A DNA stretch of 7,806 nt from Desulfocapsa sp. (GCA_030638765.1 DAOWDZ010000096.1:1-7806), one strand, 5' to 3'. Shown: positions 1 to 6,233, counted from the stretch's first letter. Notes: generated by a model from the sequence alone, not told the origin. Numbers and translations: made by a program.

Positions 1-1695
1 ATGAATATCAAACTTGTTGCGATTAACGGTCGTTTTACACATTCAAGTCTTGCCCTTTTCCATGTTCGTAATGAACTTGAAACTCACTGTACTGATGTGT
101 CCACTGAAATTCTCCAGATGACCATTCGTGATCCTCGTTATGAGGTTCTCCTCAGGCTCAGCAAAGATAGCCCCGATGCAATTTTTTTTACAGCAGCGGT
201 GTGGAACTCCACTTTTGTAGAAGAGTTGATTGCTGATCTGCATTCACTGCTTCCCTCGTGTCAGTTAGTGGTTGGAGGGCCTCAGGCGGACGTTGTCGGT
301 CGCGCTGTAAAACTTGGCATCTGTACTGTTGTTCGAGGCGCTGTTGAGGCTGTGCAGGAGGGCTTTTACCAGGATTTGTTGACCGGCCATTTACAAACGC
401 ACTATGGGAGGTCGTACTTTCAACTAAGAGATAAAAAAGAAAGATTTATCTCGCCATACAGGGATGAGGATTTTGACACCCACCTGAAAAATCGTAATAT
501 CTATTACGAAAGTTCCAGAGGCTGTCCATTCTCCTGTTCCTATTGCCTTTCCTCCACTGAAAAGGGGACTGTTCACAAAAGTCTTTCTCAGGTTCAATTT
601 GAGTTGGACCAGATCATGAGACACGACACTAAGGTGCTTCGCTTTGTGGATAGAACTTTCAACGATATCCCTGACAGAGCGCTTGCTATCTGGAAACTTG
701 TCCTTAGGTATGACTCCAATACACTTTTCCATTTCGAGATTGCCCCGGATCGCATTAATGAAGAGATGTTTAGCTTTCTTGCTACAGTTCCACCCGGTCG
801 CTTTCAGTTTGAAATCGGTATTCAGTCAACCCATGAGCCAACCCTTGCGGCTATTAATCGCAGGATTGATCCTGCAGTTGCCCGTGATACGGTATCACGC
901 CTTGCTGCTTTAGATAATATTCACCTTCATGCCGATCTGATCCTTGGGCTTCCCCATGAAACTGAAACAAGTTATTTACAATCATTTGCTGATATTTTTG
1001 CGATGGGCCCTCATTATATCCAGATGGGATTGCTGAAAATACTTCCAGATACGCCAATTAGTAGTGATGCACAGCGTTTTTCTTATCGATTTTGCAGTAA
1101 GCCGCCTTATTCAGTTCTTGCCAATAAATGGTTGGATTCTGAGAGCCTTCAAAAGTTGTATTGGTTTTCTGAGTGTGTCGAAAAATTTTGTAATAATAGA
1201 TACTTTCCGTCATTGTGGAGGTATTTCCGCAAGGAAAAGATAGATATCAGTTCTTTTTTTATGCATCTTCTTGATGGGGCACGCATGGAAAGGCTCTTTG
1301 AGCTTTCCGCAACACAGAAATTTTTATGTGCACTCCTGGTGGCGGCTTTAAAAAACAGAGATGACGAGAACCTTACACGGGAATTGCTCATTTATGACTG
1401 GTTGCGAAGTGGTCAGCGAAAGCTCCCCACCTGCTTTCATTCTGAGAGTGGATCTGAACGTATATTAAAGGATGAACTCTATCATCAATTGCCTGATGAA
1501 TATCCTGATTTATATTTATCAAAAGAACGAAATCGTTTTTTTAAACAGACAATTTTTCATCGATTCTCCAAAGAATGTTTCCATGAATTGGGGATCAAAA
1601 CTGATGGGTCAGCTTGTGTTGCCTTTTTACAGGAACGCGAAGAGAGTCTTCTCCGTTTGCAACGTGCGGTGTTTCTTGATGGCCAGGCCTGTTAA
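1..1695 (+). CDS. B12-binding radical SAM protein with C-terminal DUF4080-like region
   Basis: The 564-residue product has the architecture of cobalamin-binding radical SAM enzymes. Residues 1-140 look like a Rossmann-type B12-binding domain: a beta strand at the start, and VVGGPQAD at 90-97. The radical SAM core follows, with the cluster motif C175-x3-C179-x2-C182, FEIGIQS at 270-276 and a DLILGLPHET strand at 312-321. The remaining residues, about 380-560, fit the helical DUF4080 tail found in this family. The length is normal. Family members are cytosolic and reductively cleave SAM on a 4Fe-4S cluster, but the substrate of this subgroup is unknown to me. The ATG is the first base of the window, so the ribosome binding site cannot be seen. 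The N-terminus MNIKLVAINGRFTHSSLA resembles normal family starts, so the gene is probably complete. It lies 116 nt upstream of serA on the same strand, and no strong terminator separates them. Confidence 0.9.
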   Translation: MNIKLVAINGRFTHSSLALFHVRNELETHCTDVSTEILQMTIRDPRYEVLLRLSKDSPDAIFFTAAVWNSTFVEELIADLHSLLPSCQLVVGGPQADVVGRAVKLGICTVVRGAVEAVQEGFYQDLLTGHLQTHYGRSYFQLRDKKERFISPYRDEDFDTHLKNRNIYYESSRGCPFSCSYCLSSTEKGTVHKSLSQVQFELDQIMRHDTKVLRFVDRTFNDIPDRALAIWKLVLRYDSNTLFHFEIAPDRINEEMFSFLATVPPGRFQFEIGIQSTHEPTLAAINRRIDPAVARDTVSRLAALDNIHLHADLILGLPHETETSYLQSFADIFAMGPHYIQMGLLKILPDTPISSDAQRFSYRFCSKPPYSVLANKWLDSESLQKLYWFSECVEKFCNNRYFPSLWRYFRKEKIDISSFFMHLLDGARMERLFELSATQKFLCALLVAALKNRDDENLTRELLIYDWLRSGQRKLPTCFHSESGSERILKDELYHQLPDEYPDLYLSKERNRFFKQTIFHRFSKECFHELGIKTDGSACVAFLQEREESLLRLQRAVFLDGQAC

Positions 1696-1740
1696 CTAGA
1701 AAGAGTTTGTGTTAGAAAGCGGAATGAAGTAGGAAATACT

Positions 1741-1815
1741 ATGCTTCAGCACTCTGTTTTTTTGATTTGTACCTGTTGTTGCTATTACTCATATGATTAT
1801 AGGAGAAAAAGATGA
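1741..1815 (+). CDS. candidate cysteine-rich leader peptide (uORF) upstream of serA
   Basis: A 24-codon ORF fills the gap before serA. It starts at ATG 1741 with a plausible Shine-Dalgarno AGGA at 1731-1734, six bases away. It ends at TGA 1813-1815, which overlaps the serA start as ATGA. The peptide has four cysteines, at residues 10, 12, 13 and 14 (codons TGT ACC TGT TGT TGC, 1768-1782), then four tyrosines at 15, 16, 18 and 20, and a basic RRKR end. The serA ribosome binding site lies inside its last codons, so translation of the two is probably coupled. Cysteine-rich uORFs that sense cysteine supply are known upstream of sulfur-metabolism genes in mycobacteria. Serine, the end product of the SerA pathway, is the precursor of cysteine. 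The function is inference. An ORF this short could arise by chance, but the SD, the Cys run and the ATGA together argue against that. Confidence 0.45.
   Translation: MLQHSVFLICTCCCYYSYDYRRKR
1801..1805 (+). promoter_or_regulatory. Shine-Dalgarno AGGAG of serA
   Basis: AGGAG lies six bases before the serA ATG at 1812. It is the best ribosome binding site in the window and fixes the serA start. It sits within the last five codons of the Cys-rich uORF, so a ribosome finishing that ORF would cover it. Confidence 0.8.
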
Positions 1816-2993
1816 CGTCGTTTCGAATTAAAACCATTAATGCCATCGCCCCCGAGGGATTGGAGCTTCTTGGTGATGAATATTCCGTTGATCCAAAGGA
1901 TTCCAATCCGCATGGGATTGTCGTTCGCAGTTCGCAGGTGGATGTTGATGATTATCCGGAGCTACTTGCACTTGCAAGAGCGGGTGCCGGCGTTAATAAT
2001 ATCACTGTTGATAAGGCTACTGAAAAGGGTATCTGCATCTTCAATACTCCCGGTGCTAATGCCAATGCCGTTGTTGATCTTGTATTTCCAATGATTGGCA
2101 TCTGGCTGCGAAATATCTATCAGGGAATCTCCTTTTGTAAATCTCTTGCCGATGTTCCTTCAGATCAGGTTGCGGGAGAAGTCGAAAGCCGCAAGGCTGC
2201 TTTTCGAGGCGTTGAAATTGCCGGGAAAACGCTTGGTGTTGTCGGTCTTGGCCAGATTGGTGTAAGACTTGCCAACGGTGGTATTCAGCGTTTTATGAAA
2301 GTGTATGGGTTTGATCCATTTCCAAGTCTTGATAATATCCATAATCTTTTGCCTGAAGTTACTGTGACTCGTGCCATGCGTGATACCCTTGCTCAGGCCG
2401 ATATTGTAAGCCTTCATTTACCTGTGAATGAGAAAACAAAAGGAATGGTTAATGCTGATTTTATCTCCAAGATGAAACCGGGTGCAATTCTTGTCAATTA
2501 TGCAAGGGGCCCCATCGTTGAGGAGGAGGCTGTTCTTGCCGCTCTTGAGTCCGGTCATCTTGAGGCGTTTATCTCTGATTTTCCAACACCAGGCGTAATT
2601 GGCCACCCTAAAGTTTTAACCACTCCGCATCTTGGCGCATCAACTGCTGAATCTGAAGGAAACTGCTCTCGAATGGCAGTGGGGGAACTTTCAGCCTATC
2701 TGCGTTATGGGAATGTTACCCATAGTGTGAATTTTCCTAATATCGAATCTATACCAGCCTCAAGTGTACATACCAGGCTTGTTATCATTAATAAGGATGT
2801 ACCGGGATTAATCGGATTTATAACAAATACTCTTGGAAATCATGGGGTAAATATCGTAAGTTTTAAGAATGAGTCAAACGGTGAAATTGGGTATAATATC
2901 ATTGATCTGGAGTCTCCTCTTGATGAAAATATTCTTGCTGAAATTAAAGCTAATGAAGATGTGATCAGAACTCGCGAAATAACCTTTGCCTGA
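1812..2993 (+). CDS. serA: D-3-phosphoglycerate dehydrogenase, short ACT-domain form
   Basis: The enzyme oxidises 3-phosphoglycerate to 3-phosphohydroxypyruvate with NAD, the first step of serine synthesis in the cytosol. The 393 residues match the short SerA class. The N-terminal half of the substrate domain includes the AGAGVNNI segment (57-64). The NAD-binding Rossmann motif GLGQIG is at 145-150, with D168 placed to bind the adenosine ribose. The NYARGP segment (229-234) carries catalytic R232, and TPHLGAST (271-278) carries catalytic H273. A C-terminal ACT domain spans about 320-393, a usual site of serine feedback. One oddity: in relatives a Glu follows shortly after the DFP of this loop (typically DFPTPE), but here residues 256-261 read DFPTPG, so the catalytic Glu appears to be replaced by Gly261 (GGC, 2592-2594). 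The start is set by AGGAG six bases upstream. The Cys-rich uORF just before it suggests translational control. Identity is secure; full activity is less so. Confidence 0.95.
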   Translation: MTSFRIKTINAIAPEGLELLGDEYSVDPKDSNPHGIVVRSSQVDVDDYPELLALARAGAGVNNITVDKATEKGICIFNTPGANANAVVDLVFPMIGIWLRNIYQGISFCKSLADVPSDQVAGEVESRKAAFRGVEIAGKTLGVVGLGQIGVRLANGGIQRFMKVYGFDPFPSLDNIHNLLPEVTVTRAMRDTLAQADIVSLHLPVNEKTKGMVNADFISKMKPGAILVNYARGPIVEEEAVLAALESGHLEAFISDFPTPGVIGHPKVLTTPHLGASTAESEGNCSRMAVGELSAYLRYGNVTHSVNFPNIESIPASSVHTRLVIINKDVPGLIGFITNTLGNHGVNIVSFKNESNGEIGYNIIDLESPLDENILAEIKANEDVIRTREITFA

Positions 2994-3244
2994 GATGGAA
3001 CAAAGAAAGGGAAAAGAACAATAAGAGAGGAGTTGTTTCATTTTCACACCTTAACAGTATAGGATTTTAAAAGTAGAAAAACCCTTTAAACAGTTGTTTT
3101 GTCCTGGTAGGTATTCAAAAATTTTGACAATTAAAACTGTAGAATCGTTTCTTCTTACAAAGAACAATAGGGTTAAGGCCGTATTCGTATGTTAAAATAA
3201 GTGTTGGTGCAAATTGTCAGTTGCAGGTTTGTTGCGTAAGCGCT

Positions 3245-3275
3245 GGATATTTAATGGTAAATATTGATAATATCC
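3245..3275. repeat. A+T-rich nested palindrome, possible activator site
   Basis: Two inverted repeats share this site. The inner one is ATATTTA-ATGG-TAAATAT (3247-3264), perfect over seven pairs. The outer one pairs GGATATT (3245-3251) with AATATCC (3269-3275). They overlap, so as RNA they are mutually exclusive hairpins, and as DNA they could be an operator. The centre lies about 150 bases upstream of the start point predicted from the sigma-54 promoter at 3386, a usual distance for an enhancer-binding activator. The regulatory role is inferred. Confidence 0.4.
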
Positions 3276-3352
3276 GGGCGTGTCATTGTGAGTATAAAAA
3301 ATTTGATCGGCATCACCCGTCATGATACTGTGTGCATATGTCGCAACTTATT

Positions 3353-3378
3353 GGTATTATATGTAATGTCTTTTTTTT
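3353..3378 (+). terminator. weak candidate intrinsic terminator
   Basis: GGTATTA (3353-3359) can pair with TAATGTC (3364-3370) across a TATG loop, giving seven pairs of which two are G-T. Eight T residues follow directly (3371-3378). The stem is A+T-rich and weak. It could end transcripts coming from serA or from an unrecognised RNA before the sigma-54 promoter begins. Confidence 0.35.
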
Positions 3379-3385
3379 GTTCTTG

Positions 3386-3401
3386 TGGCATGAAAACTGC
3401 T
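3386..3401 (+). promoter_or_regulatory. sigma-54 (RpoN) -24/-12 promoter
   Basis: TGGCATGAAAACTGCT matches the sigma-54 consensus TGGCAC-N5-TTGCW. The invariant GG (3387-3388) and GC (3399-3400) have exactly ten bases between them. It differs from consensus at two positions: T for C at the sixth base and C for T at the twelfth. The predicted start point is near 3412, leaving an 86-nt leader to the DUF362 start codon at 3498. Such promoters need an enhancer-binding activator; the palindrome at 3245-3275 is a candidate site. No sigma-70 promoter of comparable quality is seen nearby. Confidence 0.5.
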
Positions 3402-3435
3402 AGTATTAATTTGCTTTATCTCTTCTCTCTCCAGG

Positions 3436-3476
3436 AAAAACCGGATTCGTTTATCGAACCCGGTTTTTTCTTTTTT
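3436..3476 (+). terminator. strong intrinsic terminator or attenuator hairpin
   Basis: AAAAACCGG-A-TTCG (3436-3449) pairs with CGAA-C-CCGGTTTTT (3455-3468) around a five-base TTTAT loop. This gives 13 base pairs with one A-C mismatch, then a T-rich tail reaching 3476. It is the strongest hairpin in the window. It ends only 21 bases before the DUF362 start codon and lies downstream of the sigma-54 promoter. It would therefore either end a small RNA of about 65 nt or act as an attenuator for the DUF362 gene. No downstream minus-strand gene reads toward it. Confidence 0.8.
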
Positions 3477-3497
3477 GGGTACTATTAACTGAAAGTC

Positions 3498-4418
3498 ATG
3501 TCCAAAATATCTGTTTGTCTCACTCACTGTACTTCCTACGACGTGGATTCTTTAAAAGTAGTGATGCAGGAACAGCTCGATATCCTGTCTATCCCAGCAG
3601 ATCTTTCTTCCAGGAAAATCCTACTGAAACCAAATCTTATCAGTGCAATGGCTCCTCCGCTTGCTTGTTCAGACCCTTTTTTTACTGCGGCAGCGGCTGA
3701 ATGTTTTATTGACCGTGGAGCAAAAGTGTTACTTGGAGATTCGCCTGCATTTGGCTCGGCGGCACAGGTCTTGAAGCGTCAGGGTTTTAAGAACGCATTG
3801 TCAAATGTTGCCGTTGAATTTGTACCTTTTCGTTCCTCCTTACTGAAACAACTGGACTGTGGAATTGAAATAGGAGTGGCTGCCGAGGCACTGGATTGTG
3901 ATTGTTTTGTTAATCTTCCCCGTATTAAGGCACATGATCAGATGGCCGTGACCATGGCGGTGAAGAATACGTTTGGGATTGTGCTTGGTGCGCGTAAGGC
4001 ATGGTATCATATGCGTCATGGTGAAAGCCATCAGGTCTTCGCTCAAATGATCCTTGATCTTCAAAAACTTCTTCCTCCAACTATTGTTCTTGCCGATGGA
4101 ATTGAGGTTATGAGCAGGAGAGGGCCCATGAAAGGTAATTCACTGCTCCTTGGATGCCTGGCAGCGTCAACAAATGCAATTGCGCATGACAGAGCCATGC
4201 TTGAAGTACTGGAAATCGATAAAAAAAGGGTGCCACTTGCGGTTGCAGCAGAGAATGAGCAACTTGTGGGAGCTGGTTTGGACGATCTGGAATTTCCGCA
4301 ATACGCTCCTGACGCTTTTGTTGGATCAGGTTTCAGGATTCCCGATATGCTCAGCGATGTACAATTTCTTCCTTCACGATACCTGCGCAGCTTCTTTAAA
4401 CGGCTTTTTTCAAAGTAG
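3498..4418 (+). CDS. DUF362 domain-containing protein
   Basis: A 306-residue cytosolic protein with the DUF362 fold. Typical segments are ILLKPNL (41-47), GDSP (80-83), NLPRIKAHDQMAVTMAVKN (139-157), DGIEVMSRRGPMKG (200-213) and AHDRAMLEVL (229-238). Many DUF362 proteins carry a C-terminal 4Fe-4S ferredoxin part. None is present here: the C-terminus is basic (RYLRSFFKRLFSK) and has no cysteine cluster. The family has no biochemical role that I can name with confidence. The start is well constrained, because an in-frame TAA at 3486-3488 lies four codons upstream, but there is no clear Shine-Dalgarno sequence. A sigma-54 promoter and a terminator-like hairpin precede it, pointing to conditional expression. 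The gene converges on the minus-strand gene ending at 4459, with 40 bases between them and no obvious shared terminator. Confidence 0.85.
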   Translation: MSKISVCLTHCTSYDVDSLKVVMQEQLDILSIPADLSSRKILLKPNLISAMAPPLACSDPFFTAAAAECFIDRGAKVLLGDSPAFGSAAQVLKRQGFKNALSNVAVEFVPFRSSLLKQLDCGIEIGVAAEALDCDCFVNLPRIKAHDQMAVTMAVKNTFGIVLGARKAWYHMRHGESHQVFAQMILDLQKLLPPTIVLADGIEVMSRRGPMKGNSLLLGCLAASTNAIAHDRAMLEVLEIDKKRVPLAVAAENEQLVGAGLDDLEFPQYAPDAFVGSGFRIPDMLSDVQFLPSRYLRSFFKRLFSK

Positions 4419-4458
4419 CTTCTTCCTTGATAGGCAGGATGGTTATGCTGTAAATAAA

Positions 4459-5568
4459 TTATCCTTGTGGTTTTAGCATTGATAAGCCTGGAATTAAGGT
4501 CTGTGTGGAGATGATTCCTTTCATGCACCGAAGAGAGGAGTGGGTGAATTGAGAGATAACTTCAGCATCGGACGCCAGAAGATCCCGAGTCAGTGTTGCC
4601 TTGATCACCAGATCAATCGATCCATGAACGGAGTGCAACTCAACAACCTCTGGTAATGCAAAGAGCTTGTCAAGGAGGCGTTGTTCCTGGGTGCCATCGA
4701 CGTTTGCGAGTATGAAAATAGTGATATCCCGTTTCATTTCAAGATAGCCACTATTTGTGCTTCTGGCCATTTTCTTCCTGAAAGCCTCCATGTCACGGGG
4801 AATGAGCTTGTCCACTCCTATTCCATATTGTCTTTCCGATTCTCTCTGCCATTGATGAACAGAAATATAGAGATAGAGGTCATCCATGGTTCGATCCGGG
4901 AAGGAACTGAGCAAACCGCTGTTTTTGATAACAGTTCTAAGGGGGAGGTAAATAGTTCGATACCAGTCAATTCCAGCATCTTTGAGTTCTGTTTTTGTCT
5001 GACTGTCGTCTTCGAGGAATCTTTGGTGCCTGATGACCTGTTCGAGTAAATACTGACTCTGGCCAGGTTCGGTGAAGTCTATGACTTTTGGGATGCCTGT
5101 TTTGTCTCGAAATTCCATTTTTTCAAGATAGAGCCTGTTTTCTACACTGTCGTTTGAGGGGAGAAGCTCAAGGACCTTCGCTTGGATATGGCTCTGTTCC
5201 AGCTTTCTTGCAGCTGTGATGCGATGATGTCCATCGACGATATAGTAGTTGTCTTTTATTTGATAGAGCGAGACAGGCGGAATAGGGCGTCCTTCCTGCA
5301 TGGCTTTAATTAAGGAACTTAATCGTTCTTCAGAGCCTGCACCCTTGAGTCGAAATTGTTGGTCAAAATCGCTGTATCGCCCCACCGATCCTTTTATTTT
5401 ATCAAGTGGAACTGTGGCGGTACCTCTTTTGACAGTTTCGTAGGCTTTTTCACTCTCTCGAATTTTGTTGAAATCCGTTGCCTTGATGGGAGGACTGCTG
5501 TTCCCATGAGTTAAGCTATTCTTTTGTTTGTTTTTCCACCAATTTTGTTTTAAAGAAAAAAAATCCAT
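4459..5568 (-). CDS. ParB/sulfiredoxin-fold protein with C-terminal Lrp/AsnC ligand-binding (RAM) domain
   Basis: A 369-residue protein in three parts. Residues 50-135 form a ParB-like N-terminal domain: VPLDKI at 53-58, then IPPVSLYQI and VDGHHRITAAR (111-121). The DGHHR box resembles the sulfiredoxin and serine-kinase branches of this fold rather than the GERR box of ParB partition CTPases. Residues 165-245 are helical, with W202, IYLPL and FPDRTMDDLYLYISVHQW (223-240), a pattern I recognise from similar ParB-domain proteins but cannot name. Residues 281-365 match an Lrp/AsnC effector domain: LPEVVELHSVHGSIDLVIKA (305-324) and a GIISTQT strand (351-357). There is no helix-turn-helix, so it is unlikely to be a classical Lrp regulator or partition protein. 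ATG 5568 is the only sensible start: the next Met is residue 90, inside the domain, and the only other candidate is a GTG at codon 62. An AGGTG lies 13 bases upstream. The first 53 bases overlap the phosphoesterase gene, so the two are probably translated together. Confidence 0.75.
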   Translation of the reverse strand: MDFFSLKQNWWKNKQKNSLTHGNSSPPIKATDFNKIRESEKAYETVKRGTATVPLDKIKGSVGRYSDFDQQFRLKGAGSEERLSSLIKAMQEGRPIPPVSLYQIKDNYYIVDGHHRITAARKLEQSHIQAKVLELLPSNDSVENRLYLEKMEFRDKTGIPKVIDFTEPGQSQYLLEQVIRHQRFLEDDSQTKTELKDAGIDWYRTIYLPLRTVIKNSGLLSSFPDRTMDDLYLYISVHQWQRESERQYGIGVDKLIPRDMEAFRKKMARSTNSGYLEMKRDITIFILANVDGTQEQRLLDKLFALPEVVELHSVHGSIDLVIKATLTRDLLASDAEVISQFTHSSLRCMKGIISTQTLIPGLSMLKPQG

Positions 5569-6151
5569 AGCTGTTGAGCACCTGTGTTTCGCAAACTTGA
5601 GTTATTCGGTCTGCAGGATCATTGAAAAATGAATGTATATGGCCATGTACAAACCATTCCGGTTGTTGCTTTTCGATAAGGGGGATGAAACTCCTGAATC
5701 CCTTATGGCAGGGATCCTCCATATCATGCACAAATCGTGGTGGTGCATGGCTTATGATTATATCTACTTTACGGGGTTGTAACAACTGGAACCAGAGACG
5801 GCGAATGATTTTTTTCATTTCAGGTTCGGTATATTGATTCAGACCACCATTGTACCAGCGTGAACCATTAAAGCCCATTATTCGTAAGCCCTGTTCTGTT
5901 ACAATTTGGGCGTTAATATTTGCACAGCCAACTGGTGGTGCTTGCGCATAACGAAGGTCATGGTTGCCTTCGATGAAATAAAGAGGAACGCTGTAAAATT
6001 CTCTTAATTCTGTGAGGTATTCCGGGGGAAGATCCCCGCAGGCAAGAATGATGTCGGGTGATTCTGGAAGGACAGTGTTATTTTTAACAAGTAATTGTTC
6101 CTCCACTTTGTCGGATACGGAAAGGATTTTCATAGTATTCACACAGGACAT
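5516..6151 (-). CDS. metallophosphoesterase of the calcineurin-like superfamily
   Basis: A 211-residue cytosolic hydrolase with most of the two-metal phosphoesterase motifs: D14 in SVSDK, G39-D40, GNHD (62-65), H135 in SHAPP and GHIH (170-173). The usual first motif is D-x-H, but here it reads D14-K15-V16, so one metal-binding His is absent. The SDK form recurs in a subfamily of small bacterial phosphoesterases, so this is probably natural rather than a defect. The substrate is unknown. Met1 at 6151 and Met7 at 6133 are both possible starts. MKILSVSD at Met7 looks like the conserved family start, and neither has a clear Shine-Dalgarno sequence. The stop lies 53 bases inside the downstream ParB-like/RAM gene, giving a tight operon. 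The last residues, FFFFKTKLVEKQTKE, arise from a T8 run in the coding strand within the overlap. Confidence 0.85.
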   Translation of the reverse strand: MSCVNTMKILSVSDKVEEQLLVKNNTVLPESPDIILACGDLPPEYLTELREFYSVPLYFIEGNHDLRYAQAPPVGCANINAQIVTEQGLRIMGFNGSRWYNGGLNQYTEPEMKKIIRRLWFQLLQPRKVDIIISHAPPRFVHDMEDPCHKGFRSFIPLIEKQQPEWFVHGHIHSFFNDPADRITQVCETQVLNSYGFFFFKTKLVEKQTKE

Positions 6152-6233
6152 TCAGTGTATAAAAGAACTGGAGCACTTTTTTGTACAAGCCTGTTTCAGA
6201 CGGGTTAACTTGCTGTCAGAAGGTTCATGTTCA

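Larger units (their letters stand above)
2994..3497. other. long intergenic region between serA and the DUF362 gene
   Basis: About 500 nt without a convincing protein gene. From left to right it contains roughly 250 nt with no signal I can defend, an A+T-rich palindrome (3245-3275), a weak hairpin plus T8 (3353-3378), a sigma-54 promoter match (3386-3401) and a strong terminator hairpin (3436-3476). The only long reading frame, 3264-3488, begins with TTG without a ribosome binding site and runs through the promoter and terminator, so I do not call it. The spacing would suit a small RNA gene or a regulated leader. I could not match it to a known RNA family by eye. Confidence 0.6.

Noticed and set aside
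2995..3024. 9-codon ORF directly after the serA stop (MEQRKGKEQ)
   Set aside because: Too short, with no ribosome site of its own and no link to a following gene.
3124..3145. TTGACA with TAGAAT downstream of serA as a small-RNA promoter
   Set aside because: The spacing is only 10 bases, too short for a sigma-70 promoter.
3264..3488. 74-codon plus-strand ORF before the DUF362 gene, in the same frame
   Set aside because: It starts with TTG and has no ribosome binding site, crosses the sigma-54 motif and the terminator hairpin, and has low-complexity ends. Starting from its internal ATG at 3390 would place the start before the predicted transcript start, also with no SD.
4419..4458. Shared bidirectional terminator between the convergent genes
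   Set aside because: Only a 4-bp stem can be drawn and there is no T-tract on either strand.
4061..4528. 155-codon minus-strand ORF opposite the DUF362 gene
   Set aside because: It is a shadow of the DUF362 coding frame and overlaps the end of the ParB/RAM gene. Its protein has no recognisable motif.
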